Source: Oscheius dolichura
Taxonomy: Eukaryota > Nematoda > Chromadorea > Rhabditida > Rhabditidae
Assembly: GCA_932521035.1 (NCBI GenBank)
Contig: OW051495.1
Location: 7,068,001 to 7,132,000, forward strand
Length of the DNA stretch: 64,000 nt
Reading direction: 5' to 3'
Shown: positions 11,733-24,933 of the stretch, piece after piece
How the letters are laid out: every line of letters starts with the position of its first letter
Position numbering within the stretch: position 1 is the stretch's first letter
The notes under the pieces: generated by a model
Database searches by the model: none
What the model was told of the DNA's origin: nothing
The model's input: only the letters and a program-made list of their open reading frames with translations
Made by a program: the position numbers and the translations under genes

Positions 11733-14700
11733 GAGGACATCTTCTCCTTCGGTCTGTGTGCCCAGAGCGATGACATCAACAGCAACGGCATGCTCGTCCC
11801 TCTAAAGGTGGCAGCACAGATCAAAATCATCACTTCTGTCAATTTCCGATGGCAAACATCCTCCTTTTTGCAACGGCCATTCGATGTGTCAATGAGGGGG
11901 TACAGTTCTCAAATCGAAAGGGGTTACGGTAACGGGCACGTGGACGATCTCCGAGTTGACGACATTATCTATGACGACACTTACGGTGCGATGATGTTTA
12001 CCCGATTTCCGGCCGAGGTGCAACCTTTTGCTGTTCTCGTTGGCACTTTAAAAGGGGGAAATGGAAATGGCTCGAGTGGATCTATGTAGTATGTTGGAGA
12101 GGGTGGCCAGTTGAAATCGATAAATTAGGACGGATGGCTTCTTTAAACAGAAGTAAAACTCGGGTGATAAGCCCTCCGGCTAGAAACGGTTTACGTGTAG
12201 AGATAACGACTGCCCTCGGCGTCAAATGCGGATCCCTTGTATTATTTGGTTAAGTTTATTCTCTCCAGGTTTGCGAGCCCTATTTCTGTGATAAACATTT
12301 GGTTTCAGGTGTTTTTGCTTTCAATTATTATCTCGAAGGCCATTTGGAGTCCATTTCTGCTGAGGATGTTGCCCACTTGTCCCCAGATGGATTTCTACTC
12401 CTAGAGGAAAAAATACGGTTTGAATTGGAAGTAGCACTCCAGCAAAAATTGGAAAAATTCTTCGTAGAGAGATTTGAGTAAGATTATTTTTCCCGATATC
12501 TATTCCTAATCGTTACAGGATCCACGGAGAGTCTGGCCCTCAGCCGACTGCTATATTTCTCGCTTATTTTGACTCCTCCCTAGAAAGGAGCCAGATTCTT
12601 GAACAAGTAGAAGCGACGCCCTTCCTGTCGGTCTTTTATCTCTCTCTGATAGGCAAGTTCACTTTTTTCTCTCCCTGTAAAACTCCACCCTGATATGGAA
12701 TTCTTTTAAGATGCCCTTCCGGATAAGCCACAAATAGTCAGATTTGTTGTCGATGCCGGGGTCGATTCCTGTGCCAACGGAATATTGCTACCTAATAGTA
12801 CCTGTGCTTGTCCGCCATTTTACAGTGGAGTTCGGTGTGAAATTATACAGTAACTGGGAGGGAAAGGCTGACTAAAAGCCTTGTTTAGGTGTCTCCACCA
12901 AGGAATAGCCGACAAGGGGCAATGCTTCTGCCCGCCGGGAACTTATTCAATGAACTGTGAGCCTAGTAAGCGACGATCCAGTAAAATAGGAAGCCTTTCT
13001 TCTCAGAATCGTGTCTACCACCGGTTAAAAATACTTTTGACATTACCCAGAAGACATTTATGTTGGTAGTGAACACAAAGACAACACAAGCGTATGTCTT
13101 GAACTATCTGTTCACCAACATTGGACCGATTCTCGACCAGATGAACAGCGGCAACTCGACAGCCTACTTCAACTACATCCTCACTACGTATGTCACAGGA
13201 GGTGGGGAACAATAAAATAAATGACAAAAGACAATTACAGCCAGTTTTGAATACATGAAGACGAATTACTTTACCAGTTCTACGGATCTAGTCAATTACC
13301 TACTGGGATCTGTCTCTATTACAGATGGAACGGCGGTTCAGCCAACGAATAGAGCCATTCTACAGACACAATCCAGGTGAGACAGAGTGAAGTAGAGACA
13401 TGTTTTCAGTTCCGGTAAAATGAAAGGCTTTTCTAATATCTTCGTCTTCACCGACGCGCTCGACAGCGAGGCGCAGGGCAACAATTTCATCTTGTCTGCC
13501 AATACCAGTGAAAATAATCTGATCCTAAAAACCATCGCATGGAGAAATAAGGTAATAAGTTTTTAGTTATTTTTTACTTGTTTTAACTTGTAGATAGTGT
13601 ATATGCTAGGCCAAACGGAGCAAGCTCCAATGGAGATAGGCGACAGGTATGCTAGCTATCAACGAGTAGTGCAATCGACCCTTGGACAGATCATTCCGTA
13701 CAATTTACAAGATGTGATGGAAATACAAGAGGTAGGAGGCCTTCTCTCTTTAGACAGTACTGCTTCAGGTTATAAAAACGTTCATTCCTATCTATCAAAA
13801 CGTGGAAGTTAGTAACGTCTGGTACAGCAATATTGGAAATGTATTTATTCCCCTAGTCGCCGATTACCCCCAGCAAACATTGTGGATTTTAGTCACGGCT
13901 GATCCGAATGGAATCCGTAAGTGGGTTGGCAATACTGTATCTTTTTTACAGTTCCAAATGTTACTGTTCCTGGACTCGCTGTGCGCACTGTCTACCTAGG
14001 ATCTCGGTTCATGCTCCTCTCGGTACAAAACAGCACAGGCCCCCTCTCGATCACAACAGCTGGCTCCCCATGGTCAGCGATAGTTTTTACGAACTCCCTC
14101 CAGACGGTACTCCTGTCCTATACTTCGAATCTGTCATTCGACGTGGGAGACGCCTTTGTATCAAGAGGTTTAAAATTGGGTGTCTTCTTGGGAGAAGACG
14201 TCTTCAGACATTACGATAGAAGTAACAGCAGCTCTTGTTCAATTTGATGATGGGAACCTCGAAATGTTTTGGGAACAAGCCTCCAACGAAGATGTGACCA
14301 GCTTCTTCACTTTCACAACAATTGGAGGAGAGTGTGCTTATCCTTACATGGCTATGGGAAGCTTCTTCTGTGCTCAGGGACCATTCCTGTGAGAACAATT
14401 AATCTATTAAAATAACACATGATTCAGACAGTATGTGACCATTGCACACACGTATCGTCGCATAGTTCCTGGCTACTGTGTCACTATAGGTACTGTTCCG
14501 TTCCCTTCTGTTTAAATACCCCCTTCAGATAAGCACAATCCTCCCCCGTTTGTCTGTTTAAATGGAGGAGTTAACAGCTCTCCCAATTCTTGCCAATGCC
14601 CATCTAATCTAAAGGGAGATCATTGTGAAATTCCTGTTTGCCTGGCTGGAGGAGTCCCCAATCCTTTCCCCGGAAATGGACTAGGTCTCTGCAATTGTCC

Positions 14701-17700
14701 GACTGGCTACTCCGGCCAATTTTGTGAAAATCGTAAGATATTCTATCCACAAATCTAATATTTTCAGTGTATTGTAATCATCCCTCTCTGGACAAGTTCG
14801 ACAACACTGCCAGGTCTTTCGGCATACTGTTGCAAACATCCATGTCCCAGTCTCAGGTTCACTTGACCGTAGACTGATACAAAGAGTAGTTTAGGCTGCC
14901 AGTTCAATTAATCAAGGGCTATCCGTTATGCTCAATATGATCACGGGAGACGACGCCTTCAAGGAATATCTGCTGACGACTTTTAACATTCCTCTTCAAT
15001 CGGGTTCATTTGAATAATATAGGGAATAAGGCTTGCCATTTAGGTCAAAACACTTCCGTCTACTCAACCTCTGCCTATTCCACTCCCGATGACTTTAAGA
15101 GAGCAGCGAGTAACGTATCCTATCTGTAAGCTAGCTTCTTCTTTTCTATGGTTCTGTATTTCTAGAGCAACAGCTGCCAACTCTTTCGACTCCTTCGGTG
15201 CCTTGTTTTCCGCCATGATGAGAGCCACCAATGACCGTTCCTCGTTCTTCCTCTTCGTCGACTCACCGCCTTCAGGGACACTGGACGCGATGGACATCGC
15301 GTAATACTTTCGTTGTTAAAAACAGAGGATTATAGCTGGTACGCCATAACCCATCAACATGAGATAAGTGTAATCATCACCGCCCCTTACAACATGCCGG
15401 AACTCTGCATCCAGGAAATTCCTGACTATTTGACAATCGTACAGAAAACTGGAGGTGTCATCTACAATCTCTGCAGTAGTTACACTCCCAATGGGCTGGA
15501 TCCCATCGTTGAGGTATTCCATTTGTTATCCAGTAAAACAAAGTTTTCCAGTTCTTCCGAGGCTTCGGCTCCAGCCATCATCATACCGAAAACATTGCCG
15601 AGTTCCTGTCTCCGTCCTGCCGAGCCGTGACAAAGCTCTCCTTCTTCGTCGATGACCCGACAGATGACGTATTCCTAATTGTCAACAGCCGTCAGTTTGC
15701 CTCCCTTCCAGTCGAAGAATCATTCCAGAGTCCACTCAAAACTTTACTGTCAACTTTTCGAATAACGACAACCCGGGGACGTATCCTCTGGCTCCGATTA
15801 GTAACACCCCCTTCTTGGCTGTCTACAGTATACCGCTCAATGCTGTAAATACTGGAGGGTAAGTTCTTTCAAGAGATTGGAAACGACAGAAAATGTAGGT
15901 ATGTGCTAAATGTCTATGATGGAGCGAACACGATCTACGGAGGCTGCTTTTCGAGACTCGTTAGCAAGACAACAGTCGCCGTCTACATGGGCTTCTCGAG
16001 CGACCCTTCTCTAGATTCAGAGACGCATACTCTCACCTACGGTCAGTTGACGTTTCGAATTCTATTCACACCCTACTCTTCAGCTACCGAGACTTTCCCC
16101 GTGGTCCACGTCAGTACTCCCATCGACGGAAGTGTCACCATGACCGCCCTTGACAACAATGGTGACATGCACTACTAGTCGGTTGTCTTTTTTTAAATCT
16201 ATCTCCGCCTTTTGTAGCTCTCCAGATACGAAACGGAATTCCACTTGCCGGTATGAGAGCTACTTCCGGGTTCCATTAATCTGTGATTCTATCTACGGGT
16301 CGTTCATTATGGCAGTGAGTACAAAGATTTTATACCTTGCTTAACAATTTCTATAGGTTAGAACTTCCCCGCCATCCGGGGGTATTATCCAGAGATCTAG
16401 GAGGACAATGTGCTATCTGGGGTCGCAGACGTGTCTGAACGGTGGCGTTTGTAAGTGTTCAACTTGTTTCAATCAAAAAATAAGAGAAATTACGGTATCT
16501 TTAGTGAGTAATGGGAGATGTAGCTGTCCTACGGGGCAGTATCAGGGCAACTATTGTGAGTATCCAATCTGTCAGAATGGAGCAGAACTCAATGAGTATC
16601 AATGCATCTGTGGGCCGACTCGAGCCGGAAAATTTTGTGAAATGGGTAGGTTTCTCGTGGGAAAGATAAAAGATCTGGACGGGATTTCAGAAACATGCAA
16701 TAGCTTGAATTATATGGAGACGACGGATCCCAGGGAAACGGACTATAAACAGGTGACAAGCAGTTGTTGGTTTAGAATATGTATCAACTATAGATCACCT
16801 TTATCCTCAATACAAACATTGACCAGTTGTTAACAGGAAGTTTCATTAGTTCCTGGATCCAACAATATGTCGACGACGTCGAGACCGGAATCCCAAAACT
16901 GTTCTCGTTGATTATTTTTGATGACAAAAGTGAGCTTCTTTCTCTACAGTGGATACAGTAATTTGTTAGCTATCACCAACGTGGCCACCACCCCGGACAA
17001 GGACGCCTTTGTCGCGATTGTCGAAAATACAGTAAAGTTCACCCCTCGATGGAATGCCACTTCTTCGAGATCTCTGGATGCGATCAACGAGGCCTTCAAG
17101 ATTAACATCGACCCTCCGGCGATTATCTACCTCTTCACGGGTACTGATGCTGCCAGAAGTACTATCACGAACTCTCTGATTCGACAGAGAATAGGAACAC
17201 AGGTGATCTTTTCCCTTTATGAGAGAACTGTTCGTCAGGTCAATATTATCTACGCACCACTGCATCAACAGTACCCCGGACAACCAGGAGGATCGTATGG
17301 AGCTTATTTGAGTGTAGCTGCTCGTCAGTCCGGCGGCAGAATATGGCCTCTGACCCAGAATAAGTTCATCTCTGTCAGTTTTACTTATTTCTTTGGATTT
17401 ACACGGCATTTTCAGCTAGAATATCCCCTTTCCAAAACGGTAATAGAAAATGCGTTGGTCTTTGACGACGCGCAAGCGGACTGCTCTCAAGGGGCCACGT
17501 TCTCGTTCGTTCTGGATAGACTCTACTCTTATGCTTATTTCGACATCTCTGGTCGCGATATCACGATAAAACTCAACAACGCAACTGGAGGCAGCTTCCC
17601 CATAACAGCCATTAACATCCTTCTATCAGACTCGGCCCTTCTGCTCTTGTCTTTTGGTTAGTATTGCCTTCTATTCCTTTAAATTCCATAAAACAGATTC

Positions 17701-19871
17701 TCCAACGGGTCCTGCTGGTGGAAACTGGAATGTGACTGTGACAACCACCTCTGGAAGTTGTTACCTTCAAGTGAGGACCGTCTCCCCCGTGAGGATAGTG
17801 CCCGGCTTCACCTCTGATCAGAATAATGACTTTGTAAAAGAGCTTCCCTTCCTGCAATACGGTATCTTCTTTTCTGGGACAGGAGAACAAGATTATTCAG
17901 GTGCCAATAAGACGGCTTACATGACCTTCCGCCTGATTGACGACAACAGCGGAGTCGACACAATGTCAATTCTGAACAGAGTCGATATCAGTGCCGGCGA
18001 CTTCGACAGGCCGTGGAGTGGCCGACAGGCTCTCCAAAGTCTAAACATTCGTCCTAGGACCCCAGTCGGATGTGCCAGCCAATATGTATCGGATCCGTGG
18101 AACGTGAATCGCTGACAGAATTGTTTCTAACACTCTTTTCAGCTAGATAAGTCCACTTTCCAAAAATTTGTGGTCTACGGGTCACATTCCACACGGGGAC
18201 AGTTCCAACGGACCTTCTTCTATTCCTTCAACACTGGAGGTTCTCTTTCATTATGGTAAACATTCTGATTCATTTTCAGACCAAGCGTCGACCTGCTTAT
18301 CCGGTGGTACTCGCAATGGCAACGGGGAATGTATCTGTGATTCCCAACACACTGGTGACTATTGCCTGGACCCTGTCTGTCAAAATGGAGGAACTTCTTC
18401 CTACGGCGTGTGTGTTTGTCCCAATGGTTATTATGGCTACTTCTGCGAGCAGTGTGAGTCTAAATTCTTCTCCAAATTACTGTAGAAATGTTTAGACATG
18501 ACTTTTGGAAACATTACGACTGTTAGTCCTACTATGGGAACGGGGACTTCAGCTGCGATTACCAGCGGCATGCCGTCAACCGCCGGACAAGCAACAACGA
18601 CGACGATTACATCTTCCTCACCAAATCCAGGTTCTCTTTTAGTACTTGAAGTTTCTATGTCAATTTTTAGCCGGAACTACAGTAACAAGCATAGGCTCCA
18701 CTCAAGTTAGCCAAGTGACAACACAAAATCCTGGCTCCTCAACTGTGGCGGGGCCGACGACTACTAGTGTATCGGCCGCTACGACTACTGCTGGATCAAT
18801 CACAACAGAAATTTCAACGGCTAGTCAGACGACAGGAGGAAGTACTGGCAGTACAACAAGTACAACAAGCGACACTGTTGCCGTCAGCACGTCCCCCTCG
18901 ACAACATCTCCGAGTGAGAAATCCCATTAATTTAGAAGCAGAAACAATATTATAGGCGCAAGTACGACAGCGGCAGCCACAACACAGCTGACGACAGCAC
19001 CTGGAACACCTGGTAAACAGTTCTATACCCTATAAAACTTTGTCCTTTAGGAACTACAGCGTCAACTCGTCCCCCCGCTTCCACAAGTCCTACTCCAAGT
19101 ACATTCCCCGTTCATTCTTAGAAATCCTCTTCTTTCCAGCTCCGATTTGTGATGCTTACACAACCCGTTACATGGTCAGTCTTTTCCTGGATGCCACCAA
19201 TATTCTACCCGATCCAGCGTCAGGAACCTATGCACAGGTCAGGTGTTACTCTATATTGTATAGAGCCAATTTAGAAAGAGCAGCCAATCGTCCAATTGTT
19301 GGCTCAAAAACTAGATCTTGGAACAGGGTTGGGCGGCAGTCGATTTACCTTTAATGGTGTGATAGACGTAGAACCAGTGATAATAACTTTCAGGAGTTAC
19401 CAGCGTCTACAAGTTTTGCGGCAATGTAACCGACCAGGCACATATTGCTGAGCAGTCAGATTGCTTGGGCAACGACGTCGACAGGGTATACGATCTGGAA
19501 GAGTAAGTGCCTCTTCTATTAGGCAGATTGGACACATTTCAGCGCGTTGGCTGGCTACCTGACAAATAACTACTACCAGCTGGGAATTGGAGAGAAGCCA
19601 GCGATAGCAGTTATCTTCTCAGCGACACAGTCTGTCGACATTACAATCCCGGGAATATATCTTTTGTAGAATAGAAGGTGGTACCTCTGGAGCAAAATAT
19701 TACATCAACCAACTTCAAGCGAAGAACTACACATTTTTGGGGGTGGATGTCAGTACGGACGGTTCTCTGATGGCGCCGTTGACAATGTTAGTCGGGGAAC
19801 AGAGTGTGTACAGGGCAGATGGCGCTGATTCGACCTCGTCCTGGTTGAAGAACAGAATATGTCAGATGTGA
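11733..19871 (+). CDS. Large secreted EGF / VWA / mucin-like protein
   Basis: A very long multi-exon gene whose 5' end is uncertain (first exon not found). The N-terminal part is a beta-rich unknown domain (about 11.7-12.7 kb). It is followed by EGF-like pairs near 12.75-12.96 kb (CACPPFYSGVRCE), 14.55-14.74 kb (CNCPTGYSGQFCE), 16.4-16.65 kb (CSCPTGQYQGNYCE) and 18.28-18.45 kb (CVCPNGYYGYFCE). Each is followed or preceded by VWA-like domains (about 13.05-13.8, 14.9-15.6 and 16.85-17.4 kb) and beta-sandwich spacers. A Ser/Thr-rich mucin-like segment (about 18.5-19.1 kb) leads to a final VWA-like domain near 19.14-19.87 kb with VSLFLDATN. This architecture resembles the C. elegans IRG-7-type secreted proteins implicated in pathogen response; that link is family inference. 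The stop may be at 19871, or slightly later if the GTGAGT at 19866 is used as a donor. Confidence 0.75.
18500..19130 (+). repeat. Ser/Thr/Pro-rich low-complexity coding segment
   Basis: Exons in this stretch encode mostly T, S, A, G and P (for example QTTGGSTGSTTSTTSDT). This is typical of an O-glycosylated mucin stalk in an extracellular protein. It separates the last EGF pair from the C-terminal VWA-like domain. Confidence 0.7.
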
Positions 19872-20512
19872 GTTTTTCGGAAAGAGAAGTACAGTAGCCT
19901 TTCAGAAAGCCGTTTTAGTCCACCGTTTCCCTCACCCAGGTTTCTTTTTTCAGCAAACTAAATACCCTCTGTACTGGTGCATAAATATTCTAAAAGATTA
20001 TGTGACTATTTAAAATGTAGATGTGTTTTGTTGTTTTCATCCTAGCCGACTAACAGGGAGATCTCTGTATTTCTATCCGAGCGCTGTTTGTGCAAATTGC
20101 AAAAAATAAACTCATATGTTTGTACATTTAGGGCCCAGCCTTCGATCTTGTTCTTCCGTTTCTCTAGAAGCCGGCAGACAGAAACCTTACAGAGCATGAA
20201 ATTTCATACGGCAACGACAAAAGTTCAAAGATGCAGTAATAAAAAGTGGCTTTCCCCTGATCTTTGCGTCTTTTTCGAGTTCGCAATGATTCTCGCCGTC
20301 TCAAAAAACATCTGGGCGAGAAATCTGAAAAAGACATCGAACCCCCGAGTGAGCTGTCTGAGATTGGTAATTTTTTTTGTCCAAGGCAATCAGTTCCCAT
20401 AACGACCCCAATAAATAAGTTATCTCAAATGTCGAAGCAGGTGCTAGCGTAATTTACTCCCATTTCTTTGGCTCCCCGGCTAGAGTTCCCCCTCCCCCGC
20501 AACGGTTCCCGA
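19872..20512. other. Intergenic, EGF/VWA gene to Sre receptor
   Basis: Contains an AATAAA near 20104 that could serve the upstream gene. I see no supported gene. An upstream exon of the Sre receptor could lie here. Confidence 0.4.
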
Positions 20513-21878
20513 ATGTTGGCCTATTGTAACGGGAAATACTTCCTGATCAATACCGTAATCCACGATCCGGATGACATCACAGTCACTACTGGATACCTCA
20601 TCTCCTTGCTCCTCGAGTTCTTTATGATCATCGCCGGCTCCCTCTACACTCTCTATTTCGCTTTCTTGGTCCTCACCGTCAAAGTCTGGCATGAGAATCT
20701 CCGCATGGTCGTCCTTCCCTTCGTCTTGGGGACACTTTTCGGCAACTTTGGAAGATTGCTTATCATGCAGAATGAATACTTATCTTATGCTCGTGGTAAG
20801 TTCAACTAGATCTTACAAAAAATAGGTGCCTTCAGGTGTTTGTACTATTGGACTCCATGTGGGATCATTCCTCACAATCTTTTCCAATTGCCTAACCATC
20901 CACACAATACCGACCGTGCTGGTTGAGAGAATCTTCGCCTACGTCTACTTGAATGTAAGTCGTGTATATGTTTTCTCAGCAAAGTGAATGTACGAGTTTT
21001 GGTCCGTATGCTAGGTGCAAGACAGATGAAGAAGATGTTTGCACTTTGGCATTTGCTTAGAAATTATTTGATGTCATCGAAGGGCACAGAACTCTTCGGG
21101 GATGTGTCAGAGACAGAGTACATGACAGAGATCTCTCGCCCTGAATAATCAATGAGGCCAATTGTAAACAATTAGGGCATCTTTAGGACTACGAGTCGAA
21201 AAGAAGAACGAGGATACCTCTCTATACCGTATCCATTGTATTGTTCTACACCCTCTTCCTCTCTATCAGTTTCTACACGACAACTCTATCCGGTTGTTTT
21301 GGCACCATCTATGCGGCCATTGTTATCACAACTTCCACTATTGTAAGTTCTAGGAAGAAGATTTCTAATGGCCAACTTCCAGGGATACGTCTACCTCTGG
21401 TGGTTGAATGACACGAGCTACTGTAAGCTTGGAAAGGTCGGAACACCGCGAGATTACAGTCTGAGTGGCCGCTTTCAATTAATTGAAAATCTTCGTGTAT
21501 TTTGGGTAATTCCCTCAAATATTCGAAAGAGCCGAATTGATTTCTAGCTAGCCAAGAATATGCTCCTCGTTCTGCTTGGTGAAGGAGTCCTGGTCATCAG
21601 CATCAGAATCCTGACAGCCCTTACCGACTCCAACAAGAATGTGTATCTTCAACCCGTGATGACAGCGTACGTCCTACCGTACTCTCTTTCGTTACCGATC
21701 GAATTACAGAATGCAGTTAATTGTCATTACAACGTGTATTCTAAGCTGTGAGAAGTGGAGAAATCACCTTATGCTCCAATTGAATTTGCACACTTTTATT
21801 AGCAGATTATCGCGGAAGAAGAAGGTACACACTCCACAGGAGATCTACTTCATCCAGTTGGACATGGCCTGGAGCTAA
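20513..21878 (+). CDS. Chemoreceptor, 7TM Sre family
   Basis: Six or so exons starting at MLAYCNGKYF (20513). Hydrophobic segments include YLISLLLEFFMIIAGSLYTL, VLPFVLGTLFGNF, LHVGSFLTIFSNCLTI, VSIVLFYTLFLSI and MTAYVLPYSLSLP. The Sre signatures are ERIFAYVYLN after TM3 and YSLSGRFQLIENLRVFW in the third intracellular loop. A short last exon, joined through a canonical intron, encodes a basic tail with TPQEIYFIQLDMAWS and stop at 21876-21878. Sre receptors are nematode-specific GPCRs expressed mainly in sensory neurons; ligands are mostly unknown. The 3' end overlaps the stop codon of the gene on the opposite strand. An extra upstream exon cannot be excluded. Confidence 0.8.
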
Positions 21879-22750
21879 CAGAACATCGTGAAATTTAATA
21901 CATAGGAATTATCTTTTGTAAGATTACGATCACTGAAATTTCGCTTATTTTGAAGAGAATAAACATACTCGAATGGGTTGAAGAACAATCTCTCGGCCAA
22001 AGGGAGGAACTGCTTCTTGAATGTATCCTCGAACTGTTTGATTTGAGACTTATCACTATGCTCGACGGCTTGGGTAATATTCCGAGCCTAGAAAAACAAT
22101 AAGAGTGGGTGGGGGAGCTTACGAAGTCGTTGGCTGAACCCAACTGGACGGTGGCGTAGTTTATTTGGTTTAGAAAATTGGACAGTTGGAACTTTAGCTA
22201 AAATTAAGGATTACGGGGACAACTCGAAAGTATTTTTCCGTCACAGTAGGATTACTATGGACTGGAACAATAGGAGGCGAACTCTCTTCTTGAAGCGCTG
22301 ACCCACCCCGCAAAAAGGCAAGCAAGATTCAGCGCTACCAGATTTTAATACTGACCGCATCCGGTAAATTGCCGAACATTTGAAAAGTGAGAAGGGATAA
22401 CTCCTGGATCAAGACCTAAACTACGCGTAGTCTGATGGTTTACAGGCCAATACCCCCGTAGAATCTCCATAATTTGCTGTAATGAAGTTCGTATATCGAG
22501 TCCACATCTCAACTGCCGTTCTGTTGTGAAATGAACTCATGTACTGATTACGGATTACAGTTAAAAAAAGATAAAATGTCAAACTGACTGCGAACACTCC
22601 TCTTCCAAAATTGATTGGATTCAACTGACCGATGTCATTCCTCGGCCGCTTATCCACCGTCACACTAAAGTCTAAAAAGGCGTCAGCAACAGTTAGAAAT
22701 ACTAGGATTGAGAATGACGAGAAGTAGAAAAGTGAACTAGCGGAAATCAT
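21875..22750 (-). CDS. Unknown membrane or secreted protein
   Basis: Four in-phase exons run from MISASSLFYFSSFSILVFL (22750) to NFTMFC with stop at 21875-21877. There are two strongly hydrophobic segments (ISASSLFYFSSFSILVFLTV and VFAVSLTFYLFLTVI), then a soluble part with helical character (IQELSLLTFQMFGNL, IKQFEDTFKKQFLPLAERLF) and several NxT/S sites. Introns of 38-90 nt connect exons in phase 0. An upstream open frame to about 22.9 kb (FRKRAIQT before a 38-nt intron) joins in phase 0, so the true start may lie further upstream. I do not recognise the family. The stop codon overlaps that of the Sre gene on the other strand. Confidence 0.55.
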
Positions 22751-22895
22751 CTGATGTGAGGTCGACAACTAGGGATTCATGTTTACACGACTAGAAGCAG
22801 TATTTACCGTTTGGATTGCTCTTTTCCGGAACAAATATTGAACCCAGACGGGGGATAATAGGCAAAAACTTTTGTTCTCAAAACAGTATATTGGG

Positions 22896-23320
22896 ATGGA
22901 CGAGAAAGCTAGGAATATACCGAAGCGATCGCTATCCAAGCCGAAGCTCGATGAGTTAGACCGTGAATGTCGTCTTCTTGACAGACTACAAAAACATCGG
23001 CTCACAAACCCCGAATTACTTGTACTAGGATCTAGCCGGTACAAAGCCCGTTCTACCTTTCTGGTCCCGTAGCGGAGAGGTTATTCCGTGGAATATCCGT
23101 TGGAAATCGACTATACCCCCTGACCCTCTCTGCAAACGAAAGATTTCAGTTTTTGATTGAACTTACTGATCCTTCTGCCCGTCGATCGCCCCCTCCTATT
23201 GTCTTCTCCACTGGAATGTCGTTCTTCGTGCTCTGCTTCATGTCCATCATCTTGGGAGAAGTAATAATAATAATGACCAAAAGAGGTCCAAGGTTTTTTC
23301 CGACCGCTCATCCGCTGTAA
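22896..23320 (+). other. Possible small coding region, unresolved
   Basis: A plus-strand frame from the ATG at 22896 encodes a charged 58-residue peptide (MDEKARNIPKRS, then ELDRECRLLDRLQKHRL). It is followed, in another frame, by an open stretch to about 23320 with one hydrophobic segment (FFVLCFMSIILGEVIIIM). The two would need a short intron or shift to join, and none is convincing. It overlaps a possible upstream exon of the minus-strand gene, so at most one of them is likely real. Confidence 0.25.
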
Positions 23321-23737
23321 AGTGACTATTGCAAAAGCTTTCAATGGCCCCGCAGCCCTATTTTCGGAAACGCGGTATCAGGGACAGCGGGTGGAACGGC
23401 GACTGTGTCGCTGACCTCATATCTGATCATCAATTATAAACAGTCGGCTCATTCCGCCTGTCCCTCTGTTCCTTTGCTCCCCTTTTATGAGCCAATCGCC
23501 TCCCTATGTTATGATTTGTCTTCTTTTAGATGGGAACCACACTTGCCGCTGGCTGTAGCTAACCTATCTTCTACCCTCCGGGAGAAAACTTACGCTTATT
23601 TTAATCATGTCTGGAATCAATATAGAAACTGTAGTAAAAGGAAAAGCAGACGCTTAAAAGCGCGGCTTCTGTGTTTTCTTTTCTCGCGCTTTACTCAAAG
23701 ATCTCACTCACTTCATTCATTATCTTCTTCTTCCAGA

Positions 23738-24933
23738 ATGTGGATTCTCAACAGGGTAGACCGTCTAAATTATTCAATGACTCCCAACTTTCTGCTCTTT
23801 GTCTGGATTACTCTGGGAATTGTCTGGTAACTATTTTTTCTTCCTTATAAAGTTAACCTCGTTCATTTAGGTTGTTCATGGGAAGCACAACCTGCAGTAC
23901 CTCTAACAAGTCGGATGTCCGTGCCGACTCGTGTCTGGCCAAGTTATACTATAGGGATCCTACTTCTCGCTCGGACCCGCTTGATATCAAGAACTACGTG
24001 AGTTACCGTATCCCTCTTTCGTTTACAAATGTTTAGAAGAAAATTAGTGCCTATGACGATATCAACTGGTTTCCTCTCGTGGTCATCCTCGCCTATATGG
24101 TGCCCATTTTTGTTTGGTATGGGGCTATGGGCTCGACGTGGTATCGCCTCTGGAAGAAGATAGATGCCCTAAAAGTGTCGAAAGATGCCCCTGATTCTCC
24201 CGACGAAGATACGTGTGCCGTTGGAAAAGAACTCTTCGATTGGATCAAGACCCGCTCCGGCGACCTCCGTGCTTCGAAGTACCTCTTCACCAGGGTGGTA
24301 GCCGCATTGGTGACTTTTCTGGCGTTCTGTCTGATAGCCGTGTTCGTTGGAGGAGACCTCTTCTGGCCTCTCGAAGTAAGAATGGTTCTCTTTAGTTATT
24401 TTTTAATGTTTAGCTTGTGGAAACCCCCGGATTTCCTGCCAAGACAACCTGTTATAAAGAAACTTGGGCACGTCGTTATGTGGATATGATCGGCTATCCC
24501 TTTCTTATGGAGAAGCACACAGATTTCATAACCTGCACTCATCCCATGTCCGACTGGTACACCTTCGCCCTTGTCATCCAATGGTAATCACTCTTTTTCC
24601 ACCAGAAATGCTATGGTTTAGGTTGTGGTTCGCCGCTACCACTGTGGTTAACTGCATCGACCTCTTCTCCGCTTGCGGATACTGGAATACTCCCGACACA
24701 TACGAAAGCACCATTCGAGGATATTTGGATAAGGAGGACAAAGACGCTTTCTTGAAATTCCTCAAGAAAGGTAATTAATGATAATATTTATTAGCCAACT
24801 ATTTTTTTATTATTCAGACGGAATCCTGGTGTTCACCATTCTGACTCAGAACTGCAAGCCGCCTGTGACCCAGAATCTTCTTCGCCGTCTTCTGGTGGAA
24901 TATCAAGCCAAAGCAGCCGAAAACATCGTCTGA
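23738..24933 (+). CDS. Innexin (gap-junction channel subunit), divergent
   Basis: The start is MWILNRVDRLNYSMT, carrying the innexin hallmark DRLNY followed by TM1 (FLLFVWITLGIVWLF). The extracellular loop 1 Cys residues are in STTCST and DSCLAK. TM2 follows AYDDINWFPLVVILAYMVP, and TM3 is FTRVVAALVTFLAFCLIAV. Loop 2 has Cys in KTTCYKETW and ITCTHPMSDW. TM4 is VIQWLWFAATTVVNCIDLF. The C-terminal DGILVFTILTQN corresponds to the innexin DGVF-type segment. The stop is at 24931-24933. The protein is somewhat shorter than typical innexins, and the usual YW/P-rich loop-1 motif is diverged. It would form intercellular or hemichannels in the plasma membrane. Confidence 0.85.
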
